Origin: Heliocidaris erythrogramma
Taxonomy: Eukaryota; Echinodermata; Echinoidea; Camarodonta; Echinometridae
DNA length: 64,000 nucleotides
NCBI GenBank assembly: GCA_025617745.1
Contig: CM046853.1
Location: forward strand, 56,877,233 to 56,941,232
Direction: 5' to 3'
In this document: positions 1 through 13,735 of the stretch, one piece after another
Layout of the letters: the number at the start of each line of letters is the position of its first letter
How positions within the stretch are numbered: position 1 is the stretch's first letter
Position numbers and translations under genes: made by a program
The notes under the pieces: model-generated
What the model was told of the DNA's origin: nothing
The model's database searches: none
The model's input: only the letters and a program-made list of their open reading frames with translations

Positions 1-1149
1 ATCAGGTTATCACGCAGGTATATAACAAATTACTCGAAATCGACTATATTATACTTGATGAACCCGGACGCAACCCAGACGCCGTGATTTCAGAACAATC
101 GCAAAGCTTGTGTGAGGAAATATATCAAAAATAAGATAATCCCCTCCTCATTTTCAAAAAATCCCTACGAGAAACTGGGAATCAATTTTACTTGGCCTAA
201 TGCAACGGAAAACTGACAAAGGACTTCCCTAGCAAACCAAAGGAAAAACATTGAGAAATGGCTCGGTATACATTTAATGTTTGGAGTTACATGTATGTTC
301 ATCAAAATCATCAATAGATGCTGATGATTGATGCCCTTTGGCAAGTAGTCAAGAATGTTTTTCATACAATTCTTTTCCTCTTTTCTTTACTTTTTTCCAA
401 TGTTTTTCACAAACAGCACCCACTGAATACATAATAATAATGCCTACACAAACTTAACTAATTTGCAAGCTTGGCAACAAGGGCAGATATAGGAGAGGGA
501 GTGGGGGCTTGGGAAAATTTATCTCCAAAATGGCTCAAGTGCAAGCATGAAAACAATAGCTACCAATACATCATGATACAAAGGTCAAAAAAATAATACA
601 TTTTTCCTCTTATCTTATCTACGTTCACCTGGAGTTATATAAATGGAAAGCAAATATAAAGCGAGTAAAATCTGAACCAGCCAGGAAATAAGGCTACAAA
701 TGGCTTCATCACATGAAGTTGCACCATACTCACATACCAAAGAGAATGTATTGAAGCATATCCCATATATTGAAATCTTCAGCTGATACGTGTCCTAAAC
801 GCGACTACAAACAAAGAGGATTATTCATGTGACCTCATTACAGGAACTAAATCTGACACACAAAAAGAAAACAGAACACGGCTCTGGCAGCAGTCCAAAA
901 ATACCAACAATGTAAAATGAACATGAAAAGGGATCATTCTCAAAGCTGTTTCATATTATCCATCATACATCATTATCAACAATACATTCTGTTACAAAGG
1001 AACTGGCTGTTCCTGATTCCCATGCAAATGTAACCAACAATGTATATGAAAACGTTATTCAATATTTCACCTCATGTAGTATCCTTATCTATCAATACTA
1101 TTAAAAAAATAACAGGCTACAGCTCTAATAGGCTTTTTACACTTTCAAA
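1..1149. other. AT-rich non-coding stretch
   Basis: No exon, RNA gene or repeat with clear ends was recognised here. Short open frames (up to 66 codons) are at chance level and have no coding-like composition. It is probably intronic or intergenic. Confidence 0.5.
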
Positions 1150-1440
1150 ATTGTGGTGGGGCTATCGGTGGGGCTATCGGTGGGGCTATCGGTGGGGCTA
1201 AACAAGGATTTAGCCCCATCAATAATACGGGACTAAGCTTATAGCCCACTTTCAGTTCACATTGCATTTTACCAAAGTGGGCTAACTCCATGATAGTACA
1301 GGGTAATTTTAGCCCTGGAAAAAAAGCAGGGTTAGCCCCTAAGCACTCTGGCTAGAGAGATAGAATGGAACTAAAGCTGCAAATGAGAACAGCAACTTTA
1401 ATAGTCCAGGGCTAAAGATAGTACGGGTTAAAATAAACTC
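1150..1440. mobile_element. GGGCTA/TAGCCC-rich fold-back remnant
   Basis: The block starts with four tandem copies of a 12-bp unit, GGGGCTATCGGT (about 1156-1203), followed by TAGCCCC on the opposite orientation. GGGCTA and TAGCCC then recur on both strands to about 1430. Mixed orientation of one short motif is typical of a small inverted-repeat element, but I could not fix its termini or a target-site duplication. Confidence 0.35.
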
Positions 1441-4321
1441 AAGTGCAAAAAGTCTATAAATAAAGGATAATATCATACAGTAAATAATAGAAAATATATT
1501 GCAGCTCATCCTCATGATTGCTGGGTTATTGTAAGAAGCAAAAAAAAATAAAAAATAAAAAATGAAAATTTAAAGAGAACTTTCCACAACACTGCTGTTA
1601 TAGCCTGTACAGTGCCACATAATTTTTCAGGAGACAATGATTAAATGATGGCGTACTTTTCACTATCTTTATACAAAAAGAGTATAATCATGGCAAACTT
1701 TAAAAACTGTTAAACATTTCTTGTATTTCAAGAAGACATGCTTTTCTGGGTCCAAAACTACTACTATATATCCATATTAAAATTCTGATAACATAAATCA
1801 CTTATGGCATTGAAAATTAATATTGATTTTTTTCCAGTCAATTCATTATCTCTTATGTTAAGTACCTATTAAACATCTACATTTTGGAACATTACAAGCA
1901 AATAACAAAACAGGACGATTGCAAAACTTCTAAGGATTAAATGCCAAACTAGACGTCTATGGACAATTAGGATGTAGAAATAGTTCGTTTCAAGTAACTG
2001 ATACCAATCAAACACAATATATGCAAGTCATACAAAATAAATGAGATAGCCTGCATTCCTCTCTGGTTAATCATTGACTTTGGTACGTGCCCATCGTGCC
2101 CATCGCTATTTAAAAGAGATACATTTTTGCTCTGTCTTCTATGGGTTACACGTACGTGCTTACCTTAAAAGATTCATTTTCGCATCTGGTTAAACGAGGG
2201 GTAAAAAGATAAAGGGGGGCATCTGAGTGGAATAATATGATAACATTCCGTGGTGCAGCCATTTGTAAAAACTGTTTAAGGCCTTCCTTTTTTTAATTTT
2301 TCTTTAAAACAGGGTAAGAGATGCATGAGAGCATGAGGGGGACATGATTGTGATGACAATTAATAGAATTACAGTGTATTTTATGAAAACACAGATCCAC
2401 AACTTTAAGAAATAAAACTGAGCTGCCTCAGTAATATAAAATATGTTTTCTCACAAAGTGTATCTATAATGGAACACACAAAATCTAATCCTCTTCATGT
2501 CATTTTCTATTTTTTGCAAACAAACATGACAAAGTTTGGCCTCACCATGTTTACTCTCTTTTTATAGGCACAATTTCAAAATGAAATTACATTTGGAAAT
2601 TAGATGTATACACATGTGTGCATATGAAATAAATAAACTCGATTAAATGGCTATAAATTCAAGTCAAACCTATGAAATAGTGTTAAGAGACACAACGTTC
2701 TATAAGTCTTGGTAAATAAAACATACATTTTCTGAAATTATGTCTCCATTTGTATCTCTTATCAGAACATTAAACTTTTCCTATTTACCAGATTCCATCT
2801 GACAAAGGTAATTTGAGCCTATGTTTCATACATTATTGTGAAACATGCTTTTAGATGCGGTGTATACATGTTCCACACAATATTGACAAGTTACTCTACA
2901 CGTACATATTATATTTCCCTCTATTATTCAAAAATGTTATTGCTTCTGTAGACAATATAAGGGTTGAAGTTCACAAATGGTGGTAGCAGTCTTTCAAGCA
3001 TTCCTTTGTATTACATTTCATCCTATTCTATGGACAAGTGTCGCTGAGATTTTGGTCCCTCTGTCTTTACCAAGGGTCCAGGGACCAAAATTATTCAGAT
3101 AATTGTTACGATGCTACATTTCCTAAAAGTCTTACAAAATAGAATTACAAGGTATTTCAACTGTCATGTTTTGTAGAAACTGGACACTTTGAAAAATACT
3201 TCATTTCATTCTTGACGATAGAATAGAAGCAAGCAAAATACAGTTTAAAACCAATGAAAGGAAGGATTTTATATTTAACGGACTGAAATTTCAAGAGGAC
3301 AAAATTCAGCGTAACGTAGGTTCTTTGTGCTTCCCGCTGTGGCCTGATGAAGAGGTTGGCTGGGAATGCATATCAATCATGCTTCAAAATTATATCCCTG
3401 GATTAACATACAGTACCTATATCAATACACATTTTGCAGTTTCGATCTCAGTAGAATCCCATCTGATAGATGAAATTTTTTTTTTTTTTTTTTTTTCAAT
3501 CTTTTAATTTTAATTTTCAGATGGATTTAATAAAGAAATGACTCACCGTCGATTCATGATCAGGTTCATCTTAACAGAAATGATCAGAAGTTATGGACAT
3601 CAGTTTGACAAGTACACCCCCCCCCCAAAAAAAAAACAACAAAAAAACAACCAAAACAAAACAACAAAATGATGCCCCCTCCCCCAAATGTTCAAAGCTA
3701 GAATTTCAATTTATTTTTTTAACATGCTCACCTTCACATTTCAAAGCATTGTGCTATGGCTTTCCACTGTAATGCATGGATGTATGGTACATAAGAATTC
3801 AGGAACAAACTTGATCTTGATGAGGTAGATACACTTATCTTACATCAAACTCCAATATAGGAAATTATGATTTTATGCATCTGCACAAATACATGTAGAG
3901 TGTATTCTGGTACATGTACATGTGTAGTCATGTAACAACCTCCAGATAAATGTCTATTGTATTAATGCAATTACTGGATAGCATCTGTTGGAGTTTACTA
4001 GCAAGCATAAATGTGATATTCTAAAATTCAAATGCACCAAATAATGTTCAGCAAAATACCCCCTGGTTACGCACGCAACATATTTTGTTTTTTATACGTG
4101 TCAGGAAACCACATAGAAAGAGGAACCCAATGCAAAGATTCCCTGGTATACAAGACGGCACACCTCCCAGGTGCCTATTGAACAAGCTCACAAATTGTTT
4201 TCTTCTCCCGATCAAAACCACTGCCCAGCTTGCCGTGAATGGGACAATCCAAGTGCAAGTAACTCATATCACAAATTGCCAATAAGTCTTATTATGGAAA
4301 ATTGAATAAGCAGCAATACTG
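1441..4321. other. Non-coding stretch, no supported feature
   Basis: AT-rich with homopolymer runs (poly-T at 3477-3496, a C then A run near 3618-3640). Isolated splice-like motifs exist on the minus strand, for example AAG then GTAAGC at about 2163-2170 and ACG then GTGAGT at about 3541-3547. None is attached to a convincing coding exon. Confidence 0.4.
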
Positions 4322-4649
4322 CTATCCAGAGCAGGAGAGGAAGTACGGTACGTTAACAAGTGGTCGAAGCCCAACCAACAAGGGCATCATTGAAAAGATG
4401 GTACAAGAGGGTTCAATGTGATACTCCCATGATGGAACAAATAAAGAGTTCATGTGAATAATTGGTTTCTCTAAGTGAACAATTGGGTTCTTCGAGTCTG
4501 AAAAGACGTGGAATGCTGGTGGTGTTGTACACTTGTAAGCAAATATCTTCTGAAGACTGCAGTTGCGTTCTTGTGCATCTGACTGTGAACGATCCGGCTC
4601 ATTTGGCAGGACAACTTGTTCAAGTGCACCACCGACGACTGTATGTGGG
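4322..4649 (-). CDS. Candidate terminal exon, unidentified protein
   Basis: On the minus strand a pyrimidine-biased tract ending in CTGCTAG (AG at 4651-4650) opens a frame that begins with one nucleotide completing a previous codon. It then runs 108 codons to TAG at 4324-4322. The frame is blocked by a TGA just upstream of the acceptor, as expected for an exon rather than an ORF crossing the junction. Composition is protein-like (ALEQVVLPNEPDRSQSDAQE early; FVPSWEYHIEPSC late) and GC is higher than in the flanks. However, this length is not far above chance, other frames here are also open on both strands, and I recognise no domain. It could be the 3' coding exon of the minus-strand gene whose promoter may lie near 28 kb, or it may be spurious. 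Confidence 0.22.
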
Positions 4650-7600
4650 CTAGCAGTAGTAATATAAACATCTTGTTCATGGGTTCATAAAATGTACTGT
4701 AATTTATATTGTATCTCTACAATCTAGAGCAAGAAGTCACTCAACCTTGAACTTCCGTCCAGGCAAATGCCAATTCACAGATGGCAAGACAGCCTTGTAT
4801 TTTTGCTCTTCTGTTATTCTCAGGAATGTTACGGTATGCATGACGTTATTTATGGCTCATCTGTGAAGGAACATTCACAGTTCACATGTGCATTTCAGCA
4901 TGAAATTGGTACATGATTTTAGATTATAGGCATTTGTCATATTCAATAATTTAAGATTTTCAATATCACCTGAAGGATGGAAAAAAAAAGAAGAAGATCT
5001 TTGAAAAGGGGAAATCTACCCCCTAATAAAAAGTAGATCGTAAGAAGACATAAAATGATCAACCAAAATAGCTATAGACAGACAAGTATTCAAATGGTTA
5101 AGACTTAAAGGAATATCGCCAGGGAGGATAATTGAATATCAAGGCCTGCAATGAAATTTAACACGCAGTTAACTTCCATGGCTGCACGGGTGCTTTGAAA
5201 ACCCTACTCATAAATTTTTACATGTCCTTAAAAATGATTTTAAACTTGCAATATCTCTTTCAGAAGTAATATTTGGAGCTGATATCTCAAAAATACATTT
5301 AAAAGCAGACTATTCAGGCTTGGAAGCTCACAGATACAGAGCAAACTATCTTCTGGTGATAGGTCCTCTTTATGCAGCTCAAAAAAAAAAAAAAATCACA
5401 CCAAATTCCCAATTTTAAAATGTTTGAATGATGCACAGCCATTAAAAGGAGAAATAAAGATGATCCTGAGTGCAAATCCTATCACATAAGATTGAGCAGT
5501 CTATCAAGATGAAGTCAGGCCAATACATTGAATCTATTTTCAGTCCATTCAGCTCAGCTGAAATATCTCAACAGAAAAATCAATAGCCCCAGGATAACAA
5601 TGGACTGATATTCTAAAATGTTTTAACACTCCTGGTCAGTGGTATGCAGACATTATTAGCTGGAGTGACCTCCTTCAGTATATTTGACAATGGATAAGTT
5701 TAGAGCTCTAAGCCAACATGTATAAATTAATATGCCCATTACCTAGTTTTTATAGTAAACCGAATAAAAGTGTCCATGTTCCAATAAACATGAACAGGTA
5801 CATGCAGTTTTCATAAATAAATAAATAATCACTGTCAATGCAATTCATAAGTATGCATACCATAATTATACTCATTAGCTTTATTTGGATTAAATGAATT
5901 TAAGGCCATCTAAAGCAGATGTTAATGTAGCACAGTATGTGTGTACAAGGTGATAACAGGTACAATTGGTAATACATGTATGATACATTAGGGTGGTTGT
6001 GTGATAAGCATTTCACAGTGCAAAGAAAATAGTGTCTTTATATCCTTTATATAATGAACTATTTAAAACTTTTTCTAAACTTAGTTTGGGATAGCTTTAT
6101 GTATCTATTTCTGAAAAGGAATATTTAAGTAAAACTTCTGAAAGTCTACATTTTGTTAGTTTGGAGAGTTTAGAGTTTCATGTGCATATATTTCTCATGA
6201 GGAATATTTAAGTATTTAAAACTTTTCAAAGTCAAATAGTTTGGGAGAGCATCATGTATATGTTTCTCAAAAGGAATATTTAACACTCATTTTACGTACA
6301 AGTAATTGCATAACTTCACTATAGATGCTACACTTCCATTCCCAAATGTCCTCGCATGGTATAAAAAACGTACAATGTCCATGTCTTATTAAACTAAGTT
6401 TTACCACTCCCTTGTGTACTAATATTTTTCTTCCCCACAGGGTCTTGTCGACTCTGTCTCAAACTATCTTGACCAGTTTAATTAGCTAGTTGGTCAGTGT
6501 AAAATACACAAGATAGCATCTTAATGATCACCTTGATAAGGGGTTGGCTCATTACATGTATGACACATAGCTCAAGAACTAGGAAACACCAAGTTCTGAC
6601 TTCAAGTCTTATGAAGAAACCATGTTTTGGTAACACCCATTTCTTCCAGGATGACAATGTTGATGCTTCTCTTAATCCAAAATAGGTACTAACTTGGGTA
6701 ACAGTGCAAGAAAGAACTTGACTCATGATTATGCTATCATGTTATGCATGAAGACAATATGTCATGTGGGTTTATCCTCTGCAGTAATTAATGTTTTGAT
6801 CACTAGTTACTATGTTTATGGTATTAAGATCACAAGAGATGCAAGGATATTGACATCATTTTTTAAAATAAAGTTCATGATTAACTGAAGCTTCAACTGA
6901 ATAAATGTAAACAGATGAATAAAATATCAAGAAATTGAGCATTTTAATGGAATGTCTGTTTGTATCAAATTACAGAAATAAAAGGCAGAATGCTCATGAA
7001 TACAAAATAAGTTGGAAAATGAACAACGGTAAAAAAATGCCTAATACTTCAAGGAAAAATCAACTGCTGAGAGCCGTAAGAGCAAATACATGTAGCTGTT
7101 AAAGTTTTACCCCCCTTCTGGTTCTCGGGAGACGATATCATCTAGTGAGATCTAGAAGGGATTTAACACTAAAGTTACATGAGTTATACATGTTTAAAGC
7201 CTTTTTGTCTCTAAACAGACAATACAATTAAAAGAAAATACCCAGAGGATTTAGAAAAGTTTCAGAAAGGATTTTCTGCTTCGTGAATGATATAATACAA
7301 ATAATTATTTCTGATCACGTCCCTACTCAGTTATACAATTAGTGCCTTCAACTCCTCTTGAGAATTAATGTGTACGTGGGGTGTTTCGTGTTACCAACTA
7401 ACATGTCGAAGTTAACAAGTTTTGAAGTTGTTGCCGCAGGAAGGTCTACGAAGAGCAATTGTGGACCAGCTAGAAAACAAAGCCACACCTAGTGGAATGA
7501 TCCGATATCGCCATTGACCTATTGCTTCAGTCATAACACTCTCACAGCGGGGTACCAGCCTGGCATTCAGAAACCAATTCTCTTCTCCCTGTGCCTTTCT

Positions 7601-9515
7601 GGGGTTTGTGTTTTCTCAACTCCTAATGAAGTATGTTAGAGCTAAACTTGAACATTGCTCCCTTAGTTCCAGAAAGTGCTCCCCAGATCAGGAATCAATT
7701 GAAATGCTGTACAAGTTCCCTATCCATTTGCACAAAGTTGCACATGTATGTTTGTCTATACAGGTTTACTACAGGTATTTGTACAGGGGTACCACAAGAC
7801 ACAATATTGTATACAGGCCTAACGGCAAACATACATACATGTACATACATCCTTCTCTAATATAATAACCAGTTATAAATGGTGACAAGAAGAAAAGTTG
7901 GCAGCAATATGTATTCAGTTCTGTATAGCAGTTATGAGTCATACAAGTAGACATTGCTTTTTAGTTTCTGATTTCATAATCTAAAAAAATTGTGGACTTT
8001 CAGAGTAATACCAGATCTCACATTCAGAGACCATAATATTTATTTAGTACTCGCCAATAATCTTTTAATATTACAATAAAATGCACTTTTCTTAGTTCAT
8101 GGTACCTAGCTATATGGTGCTCATTAAAGCGAATCTGAAAGGTGAAAATTTGCTCTTGTTCAATTGTATGTAGCCAGCCTACCCCTTGTGAACACTTTGG
8201 TCAACAAGCTGTACAACAACGAGCTGCATCTCTATAGAACATAATTTATGTACACCCTTTTCATATAATGCCAGTTATTGGTTATTTGTGCCTGTTTACA
8301 ATGGAAGCGGTTCCAACAAGTTTGACGTGTCAAGCTGAATAGTCTTTTTGCCACTGGCGGATTTGGATGAATGGATCAACACAAAGCATAGCAAGTTTTG
8401 CCATAAAATATATATCTGATGATAAACCATAGCATATTTTGTGAAATCACGTAAATCCATAGCGTACAGTTCTACACTGTAGACATTACAGTATTTTGGC
8501 CAGAAAATCTGAGTATACAACAGTAACAACTGTATGGATACAAGTATAGTGTATTTTGTGAAATAATGAGCATCCATTCATATAGATCTAGATAAATGTT
8601 GTGGAAAAAATTATTACACAAATGGTTACTGAAAGTGTTATAATGTGGTAAGAAGGAAATAAAATATCATAAAAGGAAGGTACAATTGCTGGAATTTGCT
8701 ATTTATTCAATGAAATACAAAGACAAATCATTTTCATTAGTTTAAATGCATATTATAGTACGTTTATTACAAAAGCTTGGTCTAATATATTTTTCCAGGG
8801 CCATATTTTGTGAAATCAAGTGAACAATAGCATGTATCTAGATATTACTACATATGTTGGTTTTTTTTTTATATTCAATGTGGAAACAGACAAGTAAGTA
8901 ACAGGATTAACCTGTAATACGTTTGGAAGGGTGGTTCAAACAAAACATAGCAATTTCTTTCTACATGTATCAGGCATTTATAAACCATTTTTTCTGTGAA
9001 TCTATAATATGAATCCTACTGAGGACATACATGTACCACAAGAAGATTTGAAATCTACATTTATATGAGATGAAATGGGCCATAGCATTGCCCTTTTAGC
9101 CAGATAATCTACTTTATAAACATGCAAAAGAGTAAACAATGTGGAATTATCCTTTATAACACACAAAAAATTTCCAATTATTGTGAGATGTACATGTAGG
9201 CTAGATAAATCCCTGTTTATTTCATTTTCATAAGGGAACCTCCAAGCCTATTAAACACATGCTGCATACATATAAGTAAAATGGTAGGGCAGTCAAAATA
9301 GAATTAAAAATGAAATCAAACTGCTCTTTGTTGTTGTTGTCAAATATCAAAGAAACAAGGGGATATCATTTTCCTTTCCATTTCCAATGGAAAAGATGCA
9401 CATGTAGTTTTCCTCTATTAAGATGTAAGTTATTTCCTCCTTCAATTTACTCTATACTTGTGTCTGATTTCTAATCTCTGCATTTTTGTTCAATGACGAT
9501 GCTAGTCATGCTACA

Positions 9516-9518
<3 letters not shown>
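4650..9518. other. Non-coding stretch
   Basis: Apart from the small tandem repeat at 6.1-6.3 kb I see no exon or mobile element with termini. TACATGTA palindromes are scattered through it (for example near 5976, 6556, 7088, 7838, 8964, 9030 and 9190). Confidence 0.4.
6100..6285 (+). repeat. Diverged tandem repeat, about 70-80 bp unit
   Basis: The phrase TTTCTsAwrAGGAATATTTAA recurs three times (near 6108, 6189 and 6259), each preceded by GTTTGG and GAG/TAG-type sequence. The spacing is uneven, so these are old, diverged copies. Confidence 0.5.
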
Positions 9519-9558
<40 letters not shown>

Positions 9559-9560
9559 GT
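9519..9560 (+). repeat. (AT)n microsatellite
   Basis: An alternating AT run with one G interruption follows CTACATGTACAT. It is a simple sequence repeat. Confidence 0.95.
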
Positions 9561-10356
9561 TTGGAAGCCCATACAGTAACAAGTGATGGCTACAGAGAAT
9601 ATGCAGAAATGGGGACAAGCAATGGCTTGCTAGCTCAACAAACAGCAGACATCTCTCGGTGTTTGCACAGAAAGTAAACACTTCTTTTTACCGATATGAT
9701 CATGACGGATGAAGTGGAAACAGAGGAAGATCATTGGATATCGGTCTGGTCTGCATTTTTATATCATACTAGTTTGAGTGATTGAAAAGTTCTCCTGAAT
9801 CTGATTAAACTAGACCCTCCCTGCAATAGAGGGTTCTCTGGGCATCAGACTATAAAAAGCCATTGTTGTCATGGCCTAGTACACAGGTTTTTGTTATGTC
9901 CTCCAGCATGGCTGCTTGTGGGAACCCTCCATGGAACGTGTAAAATTACCAGTTCAGACCAATTTACAAGCCTTTGCAAACCTTATTGAGAGTGAAGTAT
10001 AATAGTAATTTCCTCTATATTCTACATTAGAAATGCATATATTGAGTTAGCTCTTACAGTAAGGGGTTGATGAATACAGCTCAAATACATATTAAGAATA
10101 TGAGGATTTGAAATCATACATCATTTCTCAAATTACAGAACAATTTAACGAACTACTATCTTTCATCCCAAGGCTAACATGAACATAGTTAAAATATTAT
10201 TTGTATAGGAATGCAATTACAGCGCACCTGTTATAGAATCAGCAAAAATCAATAAAATGATAATGAATGTCTTCTCGTCTCACATAATGTACCATTCTGA
10301 GATAATCAATGAATAATTTTATTCTTGTCGTGATAAATGTAAGAATCTATGGCGAC

Positions 10357-10648
10357 TTTAATGGGGTAACCTCGCTAGTCATAAGGACCGCTATTCATAA
10401 GGACTGCTATTCATAATGCGTGACTAAATGAATGGCGGTTTTGTATGAATAGCGGTCCTAAGTAGCGAGCAGACCATAGACAAATTACCTTGCTATTCAT
10501 AAGGACTTCCTTTCATATAAGGATCATTTTTCATAAGTATTCATAAGGACCGCTATTCATAACACATGTTTAAATGAATAGCGGTTTTCTATGAATAGCG
10601 ATCTTTATGAATAGCGATCCTTATGAATAGCGTGCGGACCCCACTTTA
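10357..10648. mobile_element. Fold-back element built of GCTATTCATAAGGA units
   Basis: The 14-mer GCTATTCATAAGGA and its reverse complement occur about ten times in both orientations. Outer ends are roughly mirrored: CTTTAATGGGGT on the left, ACCCCACTTTAAT on the right. Two internal hairpins are visible (10381-10468 and about 10540-10610). This is a non-autonomous inverted-repeat element with no coding capacity. Confidence 0.65.
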
Positions 10649-11730
10649 ATTACATGGGTAGATGTAGTTCAGTACAATAATACAAGTGCAGTCCTAATTG
10701 TAAAAGTTGATTTCATGCAACTGAGTGAGGCAAGTATTTATGCAACACACTTTCAATCTTAATATGTGCCCCTCCCACTTTTCACTGGATGACACATTCA
10801 TTTGACATTAAGAGGGAAACTGAGTGACAAAACGCTACCATGTGGAATAAGAGTCCTTCACTCAGCTTCCTCTTTTCACACACAATGCATGTGACGGAAA
10901 TGTCGTCTAAATCGGCATCTCAGGTACAGCCTTTGGTACATGAAGACCGTTATCCACAGAGGCTCAAAATCACCAACATAACAGCTACATGTACTAGACA
11001 CTACATCTCAAAGGAATAGCCTTTTGTACTGCTGAGAAAGGAATGCAGAAGGCTTAGCCCCTGACAGTATTGTACTGGAAGGGCCAGGTAAGGAATCTAT
11101 TCCTTTTACAAATACTAGGTCAACTTACCCTTTACACTAGAGGCACTCAAGCTCGTATAAACACAAGGAAAAGAGCTTACAATCGTCCTTTACCGATCAC
11201 TATCCACGCTAAAATACAGCGCCACTTCCAGTGCAATGCACACTTGTTGTTATATTTCCAATATTTCGAGTTCCGTTTTTACTGAGTCAGTCTTCACCAC
11301 CTAATGCAAGCATATGATTAAGGGCTGAGATATGCGGTGACTGCTATTGCGTAGTGACTCGACTGCCAGTCAGCCAGCCGTGGGAGTTGGTGCTTATAGT
11401 CCCTCACAATATCATTACATGGGGGTGGCGTGAGTCAAATCACCCTAGTAAGGGAAGCCACATACCACTATTGTTATGCTGGCAGAAGAGAATGATTCAA
11501 AAAAGCACATCATGGCCGCCTCTTGGCAAGCAAAGCCCACTATACAAACTGAATTGAATCGGGTGCAACCATTCTGCAGCGTGGGGGAGGGTCCAGAGTG
11601 TTTGTTCACTCAGGCATGCATGCCTGATAGCAGGCCATTTGTTTGTGCCTTTTTTGCACACTTAGTAAACACTAAGCCTCCAGGATTCGAATGATGCCGC
11701 TATTTAAAGCTCTCATATGCATAACAAAAC

Positions 11731-11779
11731 CTCCCTCCCTCCCTCTCTCTCTCTCTCGCTCTCGCTCTCTCTCTCTCTC
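11731..11779 (+). repeat. (CT)n / CCCT microsatellite
   Basis: Uninterrupted CTCCCT then CT dinucleotides with two G interruptions; low-complexity pyrimidine tract. Confidence 0.95.
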
Positions 11780-12926
11780 AGAGGAAGGTGGGGAGTTTCT
11801 TTGAGCTCACACGCTCCCATCAGTACAAGGATAGTATGGTACAATTGACGTGCAACAATTATCAGCAGAGATTACACTGAAAATGTATTATGCAATATAG
11901 AACTTACGAAGTCCTTCATAATTATTTAGAGGCCAAAATGTAACGAGCATGCAAACTTTGCAACGAACATGTTTAGACTATATAAAACTTAAACCACAAC
12001 CTGTAGCAACAAATTTGATCAAAATGTTTCATTCTTAAAATCTTTACTTCAGCTCTTACAACTGCAAGATGACAAAATAACTAAAATTAAAAATATTCAT
12101 ATCTATTGTCATACCTGTAATCAATATAGACAAACTAGAATAAAATGCAAATTTTCATTGTCAGAAATATTGATGTTAAAACATTGCTGTCATATCATCT
12201 CATCACCCATTGATGAATGATCTTAGTTTGTTTCCTCATCATTATTTTATTATTAATATTATCAATATATATGAGAAAGCCTATCTTAGAATGAAATATC
12301 AACAATGATGATTCATTATAATGATAATTATTGAAAATGAACAAGACATACTTATATTAAAATGCAACAGTGGGATGTACAGTATGTACACATGAACTAT
12401 TGGACCGATTACAAAATGCTAAATATTACTCATGTCATTTATAATATGAAATCAAATCAGAATACAGTTGATGTCCTTTGGAACCTGTTGATATGAACTT
12501 GGGCTCTATAAGCTAACAATTAGCTTCCTTCAACAAGAGTCTATATTGACTTAACTTTATCGCAGATTAAATATTAACCCTGCAGTAACATCACAAGTCA
12601 ACAAAACATATTTTTGCAATGCACAGTTTGTGTGGTAGAGACGATGGCCTTTGCCCACCAGAAAGAAAGCAAAGAATTCAAATATGATTAATCAAGGTCA
12701 CATTTAAGTATGTATTTTTAAAAGGGCCTACTTTCCTTGCTATGATGCAATTCAGCGATAAACATGAGTCTGCAATAGTTCACCTAGAATGAGGGTGGGC
12801 AAAAACGATCCAGATCAATAATGATGTAAAATCCTTCATTATTCTGCTGTTAGGCCGTTTATTACCTACATTGTATACCTATAACTTTAACCCCTTGTTC
12901 AGAATACCTCGCTTCATTGTATCACT

Positions 12927-13541
12927 TTAAAGCCCGGCGCACACTATACGATCCGACTGCAACCCGATTTTCGAACAAATTGCAGTTTGCATTAAATGTG
13001 AAAGTTTTAAAAAGTGAAATTATCTCATCTGAAGTTCGGAATATAATGATACGAATACTAATATCGAAATTTGGTTTACTGCCATTCTTCTGGATAGAGT
13101 AAAGGCCAAATCGGCTTCAAACCTTAGTTGATCGCAAGATTGGTATGACGTCACTACGATTTGGAATTGGATTCGCTTTTATTCCTACATGGGGTTTTAA
13201 AAAGTGAAATTATCTCATCTGAAGTTCGGAATATAATGATACGAATACTAATATCGAAATTTGGTTTACTGCCATTCTTCTGGATAGAGTAAAGGCCAAA
13301 TCGGCTTCAAACCTTAGTTGATCGCAAGATTGGTATGACGTCACTACGATTTGGAATTGGATTCGCTTTTATTCCTACATGGGGGCTCGCAGTAGCCCGG
13401 AATTTCGATTTTAGTATTCATACTACTATTCAGAACTTTGATCACAAAGATTTTACATGTTTGAAGGTTCATATCAAATGTTATAACAACTTTTCCCAAA
13501 ATAGCATCGTAGTCAGATCGTGCAGCGTGCGCCAGGCTTAA
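12927..13541. mobile_element. TTAA-flanked MITE with internal tandem duplication
   Basis: TTAA is present at both edges (12927-12930 and 13538-13541). Inverted termini match well: left AGCCCGGCGCACACTATACG, right (reverse complement) GCCTGGCGCACGCTGCACG, with similarity continuing through CGATCyGACT. TTAA target duplications are characteristic of piggyBac and Kolobok transposases. No transposase is encoded, so this is a non-autonomous copy. It contains an exact 190-bp internal duplication. Confidence 0.75.
13005..13384 (+). repeat. Exact 190-bp tandem duplication
   Basis: 13005-13194 and 13195-13384 are identical by eye, from TTTTAAAAAGTG to CCTACATGGGG. The duplication lies wholly inside the TTAA-flanked MITE. 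Absence of any difference indicates a recent event, or an assembly artefact. Confidence 0.9.
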
Positions 13542-13616
13542 CTCGTATAGCTATATGATAAGTAACTAAATTTTCATAGTCTGAACATTGTATAAAGAAA
13601 CGTTGTATTTAACGAA

Positions 13617-13735
13617 AGGTCGTATCGCAGAATGCACGTATGAGCATCGTTTTGCGAAACATGCATTTTGCGATACGACCTGTCGTTAAAAACGACGTAT
13701 CGCAAAACGATGCTCAAAATGCATGTTTGAGTATC
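13617..13735. repeat. Palindrome cluster around AGGTCGTATCGCA
   Basis: AGGTCGTATCGCA at 13617 is answered by TGCGATACGACCT ending at 13681. GAGCATCGTTTTGCG near 13642 is answered by CGCAAAACGATGCTC at about 13701-13715. Two interleaved inverted repeats result, probably a fold-back element. Flanking sequence is unremarkable. Confidence 0.6.

Larger units (their letters stand above)
9561..12926. other. Non-coding stretch around the fold-back element
   Basis: Outside 10357-10648 it contains a CT microsatellite (11731-11779) and a somewhat GC-richer segment at 11.05-11.7 kb. I could not assign any spliced exon to that segment. Its ORFs of 67-72 codons look like chance. Confidence 0.4.

Noticed and set aside
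4462..4680. 63-codon plus-strand and 69-codon minus-strand ATG ORFs
   Set aside because: They overlap a longer minus-strand frame with a possible splice acceptor. None is compelling and at most one can be real.
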